The position numbers and the translations under genes were made by a program. DNA of 64,000 nucleotides, from contig CM068839.1 in NCBI GenBank assembly GCA_028554795.2, positions 90,678,182 through 90,742,181 of the forward strand, in the 5' to 3' direction. The notes beneath the pieces are model-generated. The model did no database searches and was not told where the DNA came from. It worked only from the letters and a program-made list of their open reading frames with translations. Below, in pieces: positions 25,072-37,579 of this stretch; the stretch's first letter is position 1, and the number at the start of each line of letters is the position of its first letter. The stretch is from Sinohyriopsis cumingii (taxonomy: Eukaryota; Mollusca; Bivalvia; Unionida; Unionidae).

Positions 25072-26170
25072 GCTTGCATGAACTTAACCACTTTCTTGTG
25101 TGTACGAATTTGTATATAGAGGAATACAGTTGACTTGATTCTGTGTTGTCTTATAACTGAACATAACAATGCATCAAACAATAATGTTTTCATTCAGATT
25201 TTTTTTAACACCAGTCTATGTCTGCCTATAAACAATGTGGGCAAGAAGATCATACATAATCAATATAAAAAGTTTTCAGCAATTCCACATACAGCATTAT
25301 CAACTACTGATACAGGATATTATATAAATTGTAACCTGCCTTAGCAGACAGCTCCATATATCAGACACTTTTTCATATTTTACATAACTAAATTCAAAAG
25401 ATCTTCTCCTTTACCAAGATTTGAGTTGATGGTGGTTCTTGAAGCACCAGGTTTTTACAAATTCTCCTGGAATCACGTTCCTTTAGTTCTCTTCTCCTCA
25501 TATCCTGCTTGTCCCAAGGTTGACAGGTGAGGGCTTTCTGTATAAGCTCCCTTATGTGGGGATATATTTTCTTTTCTTTTTAAGGGTAGACGGACCATCT
25601 GCCACTTTTTTGTTGTAACATCGATGATACCTATTTTCTTAACTTATGTGATAAGCATCCCCATGCTAACTCATGGACTTTTCACCCAATATTAGAGCCT
25701 CATGACCAGTCCCCAAGAAGGAGTTGTAGAGGGGTTCGTTTTGCCCATTTCTTCAGAAGACAACATATTTTCATGAACATGTATCATCATCATGACAAGT
25801 ATTTTCCCCAAACCTCCTAAGGAAATTCCATGAACCCTATTATCCTTAAAAAAAAGTATGTCAGTCCCCTGGGAAAATGCTATGTATATCATTGAATCTA
25901 ATTATTCGATTTGCATTGCTAAAGTCAAAAGAAATATCCACTAGAATGATGACAATACTAATTACAAGATTTGTATCACGAAAATATAAGATTCCTTATC
26001 ACTAATATTAAAAACGTGTCCAGACTGTTGCAAAATTACTTGTATCTAATACAGTTTCCATGACTTGTGTGTGATTTATATTCCATTGGCTTGATGTCCA
26101 AGCAGGGATCATAATGTTCAATCAATATATAAAATTATTTCTAATTTCCTGTAGTAAAATAAACTTACAC
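25072..26170. other. No gene seen
   Basis: Non-coding sequence between the P2X7-C-like exons (plus) and the minus-strand exon fragments. Confidence 0.35.
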
Positions 26171-26171
26171 T

Positions 26172-26350
26172 ATCTCCCCTTCTTTGTTTCTCATTACACC
26201 TCTGCCACTATGGATGTTGTGATCCAAAGCAGCCAGCTCATTCCTAATCCTGTACACATGAGGGATATATGAAAATCTCTTGGCACAGTACATCAGGATG
26301 TGTTGATGAAAACATCAGGTTCAGCAGTTCTTCTGCAATTATGAAGAACA
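26172..26350 (-). pseudogene. Exon-like fragment with RNELAALDHN motif
   Basis: The minus-strand frame reads FHQHILMYCAKRFSYIPHVY and then RIRNELAALDHN, with stop codons upstream in the same frame near a possible acceptor (AATTGCAG). I recognise this as part of a recurring animal protein family of apparent transposon origin, in which this block follows the block found at 26692-26919. Its name and function are not known to me. The stops suggest decay. Confidence 0.45.
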
Positions 26351-26691
26351 TGCATCTTGTAATGTGTGTCATCTGTAATCTACTAACAGATACAATTATT
26401 AAATAAACATTACTGTTGGCAAATTTTGCATACATAAAGTCTTTACTGCAATGTTTATTAATACAGAGTGTCATGGAATTATTTATACCGGATGTGCATG
26501 TATTATACCTAAACATACCAAAGACTCGAGGAGAGTCACTGTACATGTATCATGTACACACATCTATGAATCTTCAAAAATGGTAAATATATACAGTAAA
26601 ATATATATTTAAGTTGAGAATAAAAACATTTAATGCTTTCTTAACATTTTTCTTTTAAATCTCATGCAATTAATGCAATCCTGAAATGGCA

Positions 26692-26919
26692 TACCTGAAG
26701 TTAATGTAATACTCCACTCTGTTTAGGAATCTTAGGTCCAAGAGCAACTTATCCGAGGTTTTCGGCACTTTACCATCCTTCTTGGGATGAAGCCAAGGTT
26801 TTGTCAGCTCTTCAGTCTCCAACAAAGGTTCATGTAGGCATTTATTAATGCCATGGCCATTTAAGAGGATCCACTCATGTGTATCGGTGATGTGATGTAG
26901 GACACTCCTCCAGATATTT
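26692..26919 (-). CDS. Exon of a transposon-derived-type protein
   Basis: Open on minus between an acceptor (TTCTTTCAG) and a donor (CTTCAG/GTATGCC). It reads HHITDTHEWILLNGHGINKC, then KPWLHPKKDGKV and LLLDLRFLNRVEYYINFR. Both splice sites and the protein-like composition support a real or recently real exon of the same gene as 26172-26350, which lies downstream in transcription. The function is unknown. Confidence 0.5.
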
Positions 26920-29310
26920 AAACTGAAAGAATGACACAATCAATATTTAAAGCACCTAAAGCTGGTCTCTTTTGTCATGGTGACCCAACATTGATAGATT
27001 ATAATACAGCTTGATTTATATCATTAAGCGAAAGCTACACTCTAGATTTGGCTAATAGTTAATGTAGCAGGATTGCAGTTTTGCTCAGGTCAATGTTCCT
27101 TCAATATTCCACATTACTCTGACATTCCAAGCAAATTACTTTTAATAGACTACATACCTACAGGGTTTGGTGATGTATATACATGGAAAAAATATAAATT
27201 AAAAGAAATCAGAAGATAAGGATTATGCAATGTAACTTCGATTTCATAAAAATATCATACAGTAACAAACATTTATATATATCTGTACAAATTACAAGGA
27301 CAGAAATCTCTCCAAATATTTTTCATAGCTGCCAATAGTCCAGAACAAAAAAAAAAATAATGGTTTATGATGTTTTTGGACCATTGTAATAAAGCCACAT
27401 TTTCCTTTCGTTTCACAACCTTGAAAATAAGGTAGATAAAATAAAGTTAAAAGTGCATGAACAGCAATCATCAGAACAGAAACAGCATTCCCATTCCAAA
27501 AGTTTTATAACAAGAAAGAGTGAAAACCAACAAGTTTTGTAAAATTCAACAAATCATTTAATTCCCTAGAATACAAAATGAAAATTTAAAAAAGAACTTA
27601 CAGTATTGTGAATTAAATCCAAAATAGTCCAATAAGTTTTATCACCTTAATGAATAAAGTTGTATTTAAATTCCACTGGTGTTCAAAAACACTTCAATTC
27701 TTTTACAACAATATGTTGTTTTTAAATTAAACATGTCCTATGTGCATTCAGCATGAGCTAAGTGGATAGATGGGAAGAGGGTGTTAGCAGGAATTGCTTG
27801 CTGGACACAGCTGTAAAGGAAACTGCATAGAGAAAGCATATGGGGTATGTAAACACAATTTAAAAATATATCATCACTGGTACTCTAAGTATTGATTTAC
27901 CAGTAGTGAGGGAAGTGGAGGGTGGGGGAAAACAGCTGTGATTAATGGGTTAGCCAGCATAGTATACTGGAACTTTGTTCACTAACTAAAACAATTGCAG
28001 TAAAAAGCATGCCTTTTTTCCATGCATCAGGCAGCACAGTCTAGGTACCTCACCCAATTTCTGTGAAAGTGAAATTCAATGTATTTTGTTTTCTAACTCA
28101 AACTAAGAAAAGTATGAAGTGGGGACTCAACCTGCTGCCACAGTTTGAAAAATATCGTTTATCAGCATTGCACTTGTTACAGTATTGTTTTCAGTAGAAT
28201 GACAATTGTAGCAACCCCATCCCCAAAAGAAAAATCTGCATGAAATTTATAATTTTTACATTCCTGACTCAATAACTGATACTTCAGATACTTAAGGTGT
28301 CTTCATTCTCTCTGTATGTTGCAAAAGCATTTGGCCATGTGTTGATGTGAAGCATGGAGATGTACTGGCCATTGATTCTGTATGCTTGGGTTTATCTTTT
28401 ACTACATTCTTTTTAGCTTTATAACTAAAAGTATGCAATAAATAGTCATTTGTATTATAATTTACATTTTAGATCTGTTTCTTTTGTGTTAAACACTTAG
28501 AACTGAAATAATTCAGTTTAGCAAGAATACATAATAATAAATCTAACAAATTGTCACATAAATAAAACTAACTTGATTGCAGCTCAAAACTTTAACTAAT
28601 AACATAACAACCTGCCAACGATATATTCTGGTAGCACTACAATATCCTTTCTTATCACGACTAGAGATCCTTTTGTAATTGTAGTCAATACAGTGCTTTA
28701 TAATAAATTTACTAGTAGTTGAAAGATGCACAATAAAATCTTAGCATCCAGCCTACTGTAATCATGAGATGAAACTTGTACTGGATCATTTCTACATTCT
28801 GATACAGAAAACCCTATGAACAGTTCAACATTAAACAAGTATTATTTGTTCTACACGTTTACATAAGATTATTAAGCTTTTATACAAGTAATGTGCTTGT
28901 CACATTAACCTAAGGTGTTTGTGTGTGTGTTAGGGATACAGAGGGTATGCATATTGACAACGCTTGTATATGTATCTAAGTTCCTGAACGGGATTTAAAG
29001 AACATGTCTCACGAGGGTAATGGACATGCATACAAATGACCTTTGTGAGCAAGCTGTCATAAAAAAATAATAAATAAATTCCACCCCAACATATATAATA
29101 CACACAATGCAATCAACGATTGAAATATCGATCAGCCAATCATATCTACTTTGGGAATCTTACAAAGCAAATTAAGTCCTTGTGCAAACAGAGTAATAAA
29201 AAAAACAATGTACCTCAAACATAGAAACAAGATAATATTATTGACAATTGGAGAATACTTTCTATAGTCTGACTATACTTCCCCATTTGTTTGTACCCCT
29301 TACCTATGTC
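26920..29310. other. No gene seen
   Basis: AT-rich, intron-like or intergenic sequence. It contains dispersed repeat copy B at ~27505-27640 (see copy A at 14770). Confidence 0.4.
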
Positions 29311-29950
29311 AATAATGGATACCTTTAATGTGATAAAAAGTGCAAGGAACTTAGTCAATTCATTCACTGAATTATAATTTCTAACCTGACTGTGAGCAGA
29401 GTAGCCCTAACACCACCATCGTCTGCGCGTTTCATGCTTAACAAAGTTTTCATTATAATAGAGGGGCATGCTCGAGATCCATTTCCAGTTCCTGGACAAG
29501 TCCATTTTCAGCAAAAGGGTGTGTGCACGGCTACAAATGTACATATATATGTCATCTGCTTCCAATATTTGGAATGTTGAATCAAGCAAAGGACACAAAT
29601 GACAACAACAAAATTGCCTTTCACATGGATTTAACAAGCAGTTTAATTTCTAAGTTCATGTGTGCAAAGGGATATAATTCCAAACTCTCAACGTTCTGGT
29701 CATTTACAGAATTATCCAGCAGTTACTGAATAGGATGAACTACATCATTATGTTGTCTGAAGGAAATAAACTAGCCCATATTGTATGCAATATAGGGCCG
29801 TGTTAGTATGGAAAGTCCGTTAAGCATGAAAGTTGCAGGTGATGCCAGTATTCGTGCCATTCTGGTCACAGTCAGGTTAGAAATCATACATCAATGATTC
29901 AATTGACTTAGTGCTGTGCACTTTATACCACATTAAACGTTTTCATTCTT
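29311..29950. repeat. Inverted duplication containing an exon-like block
   Basis: 29311-29440 on minus matches 29821-29950 on plus. Both arms contain AAGCATGAAA, a short open stretch ending TVR, a donor-like CACAGTCAG/GTTAGAAAT, and then CATTAAA-G/CGT. The minus arm's frame reads MKRADDGGVRATLLTVR and could belong to the 26-33 kb minus-strand gene. The plus arm reads MKVAGDASIRAILVTVR. The arms could form a long hairpin with a ~380-base loop. Confidence 0.65.
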
Positions 29951-29989
29951 GAAATGGGGGGAGGTTTACAAACAAATGGGGATGTATAT

Positions 29990-32935
29990 TCAGGCTGGTA
30001 ACGGGTCAGAAAGGACCGGTACGTAAAAAGGTCCGGTCCAGAAAGGCCAGCAACGGATCAGAAAGGACCTGGATGTAAAAGGCCCGGGTTAAAATAACCC
30101 GTTTAAAGACTGATTAATAATAATAATAAGAAGAAGAAGAAGAAGAAAACAGCTTTTCTACAATACACATATCTATTCACTTCTAAGTCAATGACATTGT
30201 TACATATATTACTAAAACGCTGAGCTGCAAAAACTGAAGCACTGGTCAGTATGGATGAACTCCAAGACTAAAATAAAAAACAGCAGACCTTTACATATTA
30301 CACAGATTGTAGTACCAATATCGGGAAAGAATCACAATCGCATTGTACTTGTCACACTTCCTTTATTTGTTTTCTATCTCAGATTTATTTAATGTTAGGA
30401 AACTTTGATAATCACAATTAACCCTTTATCTCATACAGCATAGTGGCAAAGTGCAGCGCGCTGTAAATAGAACACCTGTTACCAAGTTGACCGCATACAC
30501 ATAGGCCTGCCCTGAACTGTTAAGCAATGCAGTGTATGTTATGTTTAACAGCAATTTTAACCATTTTACATTTTTGGTATACATCTATTATATGTGGAAA
30601 AATTTGAGAGTAAAGTCCGATTGTTATAGCTGTGTAATTATTTTTCATGGAAGAATTTTTTATGTGCTTTAAAATCTTGAGAGAACTCGTTCACCGTCAA
30701 GTCAGTGAGGCCGCGTGACCAACCGTAGCTGCCATTTCCCATACTCGAAATTTACATGTTTTTCGTCAGCGTCTGCATCACTAAGTCATCTGAATTTGAT
30801 AATTTATAAAAAAACTAATTGCTGCCTACATCAATATCAGAGCCTTTACCTAAGTTATTGAATCTTTCATAGTTGTGATTCTAATTGTGAAAACTTCATA
30901 AGTACTAAATGAAATCCGTGACCACCATTTTGGAGAGTGGAGATTACGACTCACTTTAAATAGCAGATATTGACCAGTGCATAAACAGCGACCACGTGAT
31001 CTGATGTAATTGTCATTCGCAGAAATGAATGTAGTAGCTAATAGGGGGGTTTTCCCCGAAGGTGGCGCTATGAAAACCAGCTCAAAATGGCAGATGTTTA
31101 TAGCAGGCGCCAAAAGGCGCTTCCATGCGAATGGAGTAGAGGTGTCAAAGGGCACTTTCATGCGAATGGAGCAGAGGCGTCTAAAGACGCTTGCATCGGG
31201 TAAAGGGTTAAGACGCGAAAAGAAGTTTCTAAAATCACAACTCTGATATTTTCAATATCTTCAACATGAATAATTTATGTATCTTTCAAAATTGCTGTGA
31301 CTTTATCAAAGGATACAGATTTTGAAGCTACTGACCTTGTATTACGTACTTGTATAATGAAATCATTGCCATTTTGTTTAAAAAAGAGAAAATGTATGAG
31401 TGTGCAATATTCATAGATCTCACATTATAGTGTCTGGACCCACAATGGAGAGATGCTTGATTGCTTTCGTGTAATTTTGTTACAATTGTTCAATTGCGCC
31501 ATACAGTTCTGTAACAGTTGTCATTACACTACTGCAGTAAACTGAAATCAAAATTCGGCCCTATATGTAGTATTAAATCAAAATGTTTGAACTATGTGTC
31601 ACACATACAGTTCCATAACTGAACTTTTCTTTAAGCATTTATTTACGATTTTGTATGCGAGTGTTTTCTTTTCTTGAATGTCCAATAAAATCATCTGTTC
31701 TTATGAGACTTTCTGATAACCACATATCTGACCTTGAGTTGTAACACCGTGTTTCAGCATTATTTTCTACCGAGCATTTTAATGTTTTGTTATCCACACT
31801 AGGAAAACAAAGGCTTGGAAATTATGAATCAATTTTGACAGCCACTGTGTGCAATTTTGTTTTATTTTGTTGAAAAGTGAATATCTATGTATGCATGTTT
31901 TTATAGTTCGGTGATTATTTGTTGCTGTTATTGTAGAATTGTTTACTATATTTTGCTGTTAAATTTATCTGACAGCCATGATGTGCAATATTGTTGTAGT
32001 ATTTTATATAAGATTTTAATATTTATGTATTTGCAATAATTCTTGTTATTATTCACAAATTTATAAATCTGAAAAGGCATTAGCATTTGTCTTTTGTTGC
32101 TTATGCTAGTCAGACATATGTTTTCTTCTTTTTGTCTTTCTATCCCACTACAAAAAAATTTTGTTACTTTTTTAATAAATAACCTCTTAATTCTCTTCCA
32201 ATTTCGACATGACTTTCATTGCAACCAAAACGCAATAGCAGTGCCTAAAAGGCACAGAATATAGCAAATGTCTATTTAAAGCATACATTATAATTAACAA
32301 AAATAAATTACGCATACACATGAATTAACGATATTGAATGAATGTGAAATAGGAAGAGTCAGTAATCTTTGCAAATGAAAATATTCATCCATCATTAATG
32401 AAATAATCATTACTTAACTAAGGTATTACCATTACAACGTTGGCATGCACATATCACACGTGGGTGACACTAACTCATATTCAGTCTTGATATGTTATAA
32501 CAAAGATACTATTACTTCCAATGCATTCTTACACAATTATTATTTGCCTTCTTTTAACATTCTCACATTCAGTAAATTTGTTATTTTCTGCTTTGTTCAT
32601 TTTACATAGAACAAGTAGTAGCGTGTTGCAATTAATTTCATGATCACTGAAGGACATACTACACAATGATTCTCTACTGCACATTATTTATAGACATTTC
32701 ACAGTAAAACGAGGATTTGATATTTACGTATTAGACATGTTTAGTAGACATGATATTATAATTAGACATGTTTAATAGACATGATATTATAATTGGTACA
32801 TGTAATTCATATATAAATGGGCCTTTTTGGGTCGGGCCTCTTCGGATCGGGACTTTTAAGCATTAGTCCGTTTTCGTCGTGGCCATTTTTGGTACTGGTC
32901 CGTTTTGACCCTGATCCATCAGAATATACATAGAG
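29990..32935. mobile_element. Possible 2.9-kb element with inverted subterminal arrays
   Basis: 29990-30110 carries repeated 'GGTCAGAAAGGACC' / 'AAAAGGTCC' / 'AAAGGCCC' words. 32815-32935 carries their inverted counterparts ('GGGCC', 'GGTCCGTTTTGACC'). Outermost are GATGTATATTC on the left and GAATATACATAG on the right. This is the look of a non-autonomous DNA transposon. No transposase is recognisable inside. The interior includes the hairpin repeats at 31105-31200 and a tandem 'TTAGACATGTTTARTAGACATGATATTATAA' at 32730-32790. Confidence 0.45.
31105..31200 (+). repeat. Three tandem ~33-bp hairpin units
   Basis: The consecutive units contain GGCGCCAAAAGGCGC, GTGTCAAAGGGCAC and GCGTCTAAAGACGC. 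These are short stems whose bases change on both sides, each followed by CTTxCATGCGAATGGA-type sequence. The overlapping ORF (31010-31246) is probably a repeat translation. Confidence 0.6.
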
Positions 32936-32945
32936 ATTGGCCTAC

Positions 32946-33147
32946 CTGTCCAACAACAACTTCACCATTTCAATGTCTGATGCCAGTCCTAACTCCTCCA
33001 TCAATGTTCTCCATTGAACAAACTGGTCCCAAAGACAAATCATTGATAGGTCCCGTTTGGTTTCTCTGATAGCTTTTCGACATTTCTTCTTGGTAGCGAC
33101 AAGCGCTGGCGACCTTTACATTTTAGACTCACTCGTGCAGCTGCCAT
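32946..33147 (-). pseudogene. Exon-like segment, possible 5' exon of the minus-strand gene
   Basis: An ATG at 33147 (MAAARVSLK) begins a frame that soon closes. In the adjacent frame a strong protein-like stretch follows (KKKCRKAIRETKRDLSMICL, FVQWRTLMEELGLASDIEMV), ending at a good donor (GGACAG/GTAGGC). A one-base shift between the two frames is implied. Its orientation and donor fit a 5' exon of the gene whose later exons lie at 26.2-26.9 kb, but the link is inferred. No family is assigned. Confidence 0.4.
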
Positions 33148-33511
33148 ATTTGTGTAGTAAATATTTAAATTGTAACCATGTGACTTATAACCCGCCCACT
33201 AGACGAAGATGACGTGTCCGTTTTTGTGGTCATGTGAGGTTTCCCTAACAGTTCGTGACTTACAAGTTTCAATTAAAGAGGGCCCCACAAAAATACATTT
33301 TTTCTCGTTTATTTATCAATTATTCTGATTGAATCTTCACAAACTCTAGGTTTTTGTGAATTATTTCAGATTATAAGTTTACACATTTCATTAGTTTCAT
33401 GATCTTTAAAATTCATAAAATTACAGACACTCTGCAATTTTAACTGTCAATATTACATTAGTATAATCAAATATCATTTTATACAATAAGATACTATAGT
33501 CAAAATGGCGA

Positions 33512-33556
<45 letters not shown>
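33512..33556. repeat. (AT)n microsatellite at edge of the long inverted repeat
   Basis: An uninterrupted run of AT directly abuts the left arm of the 33.5-43.3 kb inverted repeat. Confidence 0.9.
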
Positions 33557-33557
<1 letters not shown>

Positions 33558-34022
33558 TACACACAGGAATTATGATTTGTTTTTGCTTGAATAGTAATAT
33601 AGAGCAAAATGACATCTGACTGGAGCGATTTTGATACGAATTATTTATTTTTATCCTAATTATAGCACTCGTCAATCGGCTGTACTATATCGGACGTGTA
33701 CAAAAAAGCTGATCGTTCCGGAACAGAGGTGGCATGATAAAGACTAATCTACAAAAGGGACAGTGTAAGTTGGCTTAATTCATATTAATCAAAAGTTAAT
33801 GTAAATATAAAAAATATATAATTTCAGAGAATACTTTTGATTGTTTTCACTTTCATGCTGTGTATGTGTTACTAGATCCTCTGTTAATCGGCTCATGATC
33901 ATTCCGTAACCAAGTCATTTTGTACCCAGTGGAAATTGGTCATTTAGTACCCAAGTTGCTAGTCGTTTCGTACCCGAGGTGCTGGTCGTTTCATTCCCAA
34001 AGTGGTGGTCGTTTCGTACCCA
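33556..34022 (+). repeat. Left arm of long imperfect inverted repeat (MULE TIR)
   Basis: The arm starts at GTACACACAGGAATTATGAT, matching in inverse the right arm near 43290. It ends in a subterminal array of GTCGTTTCGTACCC-type words with a ~25-base period (33905-34022). Long TIRs with internal arrays are typical of Mutator-like elements, and MULE transposase exons lie inside. Confidence 0.65.
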
Positions 34023-35032
34023 TTAATTTACAAGGTCAAATATACAGTATTGTCATATTTACCGCTCCATCTCTAGGCCTAATCTTTTTTCTACCTTACA
34101 AATTGCATGAGCAAAGCATATCCGGTGAAATAATTAACCAAACACGCTGTATAATAGCATCTATGTGTAATAAAGAATTTTTTTTTAAAATTCACATTGT
34201 CATTAAAAAGGAAAAGAAAACGTTGGCGAGGTTTAATTAATGTAATAAGCTCATTCTTTTTTCTTAAAGCATGCAAAAATATGCAGGAAATTTTGGCTGC
34301 ACACATCGGTGCAAATGTTTATCCTATCAAAGCAACTAGAAATTCTGCAATCTTTTTTAAACAGGGCTGAATGCAGATAAAACATTGTTGCTTGATTACG
34401 TTTCTCTTCTCCAAGGACCAATACTGGTGTGAATGTGGTATACTATACGGACCGCCAAGCCATTTTTGGGTACACTGCCGGCCAAATTAGCATACTTGTT
34501 CAAAGTTTTGGACACTTTCCCTGATCACAAGAAACTAATAAGTTGGTGGCATAATGGAAATTCTCTGTTTTCAACTACCGCTAAGTATAAATATTAATAT
34601 TTTTTTCATGGCAAGTTAAAATTTGTTTTCATTGTTTGGCATAATCTGTTTAATCTCTTTTTATTTGTTGGTTCGAAACAGATTTTCGGAACACAGACCA
34701 TGATTCAACCTGGAATGTGGTGTTCGTAATCCAGGTTGACTCCACATAGTCAACCCAACTGTATAACGGGAATCTTTGTGGACTGCTTCTTAAGACTGAA
34801 AAAGGCAAGGGGCTATATGTTATGTAGGCAAAATTTGTTTGTGCCATCACCTGACAAAGAGACACATAATGAAATCAAGTTTTTAATACGATAACACATT
34901 TTAAGTTTTACAAAAAATAACGAAGCCCTAAACATGGGAGAAAATACAATGAAAAGTTACCAAACCAATGACAAATATATTATTCAAAAAACAAATTAGC
35001 AAATTCATTAGAGTGCCAGTTTTAATTATTAC

Positions 35033-35184
35033 CTTCCTGCAAAACTGATGAATACTCTTTGCTTGAATGTAGATTGTTCTCAACCCCAATTCCTGCAGTT
35101 TTTGCCACATGGCTTGCCCCATGTGAGATGCACAGCCATGAATAGGCACTCCAGGATACACACGCCGGAAAGCTAGCCAGATAC
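35033..35184 (-). CDS. MULE-type transposase exon (C-terminal part of catalytic domain)
   Basis: The minus frame reads IWLAFRRVYPGVPIHGCASH and then QAMWQKLQELGL, the GC.xH / LGL block that follows the second catalytic Asp in MULE transposases. It is bounded by an acceptor (ATTTAG) at the high end and a donor (GGAAG/GTAATA) at the low end. Its phase matches the exon at 35453-35525: splicing recreates the Gly after DFEA. Intron length is 268 bases. Confidence 0.65.
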
Positions 35185-35452
35185 CTAAATAATTAAAAAT
35201 AAAATGTGATGATGATGAAGAAGTCTGTGCGAGTGTTAAATAATATAAATAAACAATTGTTAGCAACTATGTTTCAATTTAAAGGTACAATGAAATAATA
35301 CCGAAAGCTAACATGAAAAGAGGGTAAACGAACGTATAAAATGGCTACAGCTTGCTAGAATCAAGAAAACTAGTTCGTCGGTAACAATACAAAATATACT
35401 TTGTTTGCTAATAATTGGAGAAGAAAGAAAATACTACTACTCTGTACTAACC

Positions 35453-35525
35453 TGCTTCAAAGTCTCCAACAATCTCTTTGACAGCACGAGGAGATGGGAA
35501 ATGTAACTTCAACGCTTTGAATACC
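35453..35525 (-). CDS. MULE-type transposase exon with catalytic DFE
   Basis: This 73-nt exon reads VFKALKLHFPSPRAVKEIVG and ends in DFEA before a donor (GCAG/GTTAGT); the acceptor is ATTAG. The D-F-E preceded by a hydrophobic strand is the second catalytic Asp region of MULE transposases. A further candidate exon upstream in transcription (~35679-35757) reads LTYVPLLIVCRQ, matching the 'VPL...' strand that precedes this region in the family. The first Asp region was not identified, so the gene may be incomplete. Confidence 0.65.
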
Positions 35526-35559
35526 TAATTACGAACAAAGAAGACCATGATAAGTTACT

Positions 35560-37579
35560 TTAATATCCAACATGAAATAATAATAATAATAATAATAATA
35601 ATATGATTATACATACCTGTCTAACATGTACGAAGCTGCCACTGAGATAGAAATCAAAACGTAAATTGTACAATACCTGACGACAAACAATTAGGAGTGG
35701 AACATATGTCAATTGTAACCGACAAAGTAGACTAAGAGCAGAGACAATTAGTAACAATGTATGTGCCCATAAGAACTACTGAATATATTTTCTAACTGAT
35801 TCTTCTTGGCTTAATGATACATTTTTAATTCATTGTATATAACTCCAAGTTTGCCTTCTGATCATTATTCTAAATTATAAGTGCCTGAGCAAAACAGATT
35901 TAAATTTCAGAAGATAAAATAAAACCCCCGTAAACAAGTGAGGTAAATAGAGTATTAATGTCAAAAAATTCTGGACACGGAATTTATTAAGATTTTTCCG
36001 AATCAATAGACAGCTGAAAAACACAGACCGCGTGTAATTATTTCAAAGTAAAACAAAAAAAAAAAAAAAAAAAAAAAAAATAATCAAACACGTGTGAAAT
36101 TGAATTAAGCTTGAAAGCTTCAACTTACTAGATATCCGTGGATTTTAACATTTGATAACTTAACATTTCAATTATGCTTCCTCTTAAAGTATACAAGGTC
36201 ATGTAGTATTCATATAATATTATCCCTTAATTAGGCTCCTATTATTAATCGTATTATTATTATTATTATTATTATCCATTTATAAATAGCCGTTGCTTCA
36301 CTAACATGTAGATTCGTTTTAGCATTAATCGTTCGTGTAATTACCTTTGTAATTTTGTATGTATGTATGTATGTAAGTATGTATGTATGTATATAAGTAT
36401 GTATGTATGTATGTATCTATCACAAAATGAAAAGAGCAACACAGAAATAGTTTATTCTGATGAAATGAAAACTATACTGGTTAGAGACCAATTCTCGTCG
36501 TGTACCAATTGTCGCCATAGTAATAATAACTCGTGACCGCACGCTAAATTTTGGTTTCTGTTTAGAAAATAAGAAGATTGATTTAAGCTGACAAGTGCGA
36601 ATGAAGATAAGCATAAGGTAAGTCCACTAAGTAAAGAAAATAACCAAAATCCCCACTTTAGCCCCTTATGCCTCCATTTACTAATGTGTGGAGTCACGTG
36701 GTACAATTAGCATACATCGGTCAACAAGAACTACGTCATAAAACAATACCTTGATGTAGGCTCCCGCTTTTATAACAGACGCTGTAAAGGAGAATTACAA
36801 CATTTCCACAAAATAGCGTCCTCAATTAAGCGTTTTCCTTTTTCCACACTTATGCAAAAACACAACAAATAGCATGGCTGCAGCATTCATATCTAATTTA
36901 TTATCAGATCATGTTAACACAATTCCACTAGCATTCACGGCGTCTTCAGACTCCATATTTAACTTGCAAAGAAAGGTCAAGGGGCAAAAGCCATGGAGCA
37001 TTGATTATTACATTTCTCCCTAAATGGGGGAAACATCTCTTTTAGAAAATATTACACTGAAACACAATTGTTACCCTCCTATGGTACTGTGTGCACCATT
37101 ACTATCAACACGAAAGCAACTATCAATTATTCCAGGTCATAATAAAAGATGTATAAACTAGTAAAATTAAATACTTCTATTTTGGGACAATTAAAAAATA
37201 ACCAACCTCCTAATTGGCATTTAATATATGTTTTATTTATCTTTCTTTTGGTTATCAAAAATGTATATGAAACAGCTATGGAAAAAAAAAATAGTCAGCT
37301 GACAAATATTCATTAGTCCACATATTAAGGCATCTAAAAGGTGTTTTCCACTGCACATTATTTTAATGGATTTTACTTTAAGATTTTTTACATTTTTGTG
37401 CATCATTATACTTCAGTGTCACAATTTTAATAATTCATGAGAAAGAGAAATGATGATCTTTTCCTCAAATAAATCAACACAAGCAATATGAAAACTGTTA
37501 AGGAAAATAAAATATTTCTGGTGAATGTTACCTACAGCAGTAAAGACAAGAAATAAATTACTTAATTTTATTTTTAGCA
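35560..37579. other. Simple repeats and no clear gene
   Basis: This holds (ATA)n at 35576-35602, a poly-A run at ~36053-36080, (ATT)n at ~36250-36274 and (GTAT)n at ~36356-36418. Apart from the candidate MULE exon at 35679-35757, no coding sequence is supported. Confidence 0.5.
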
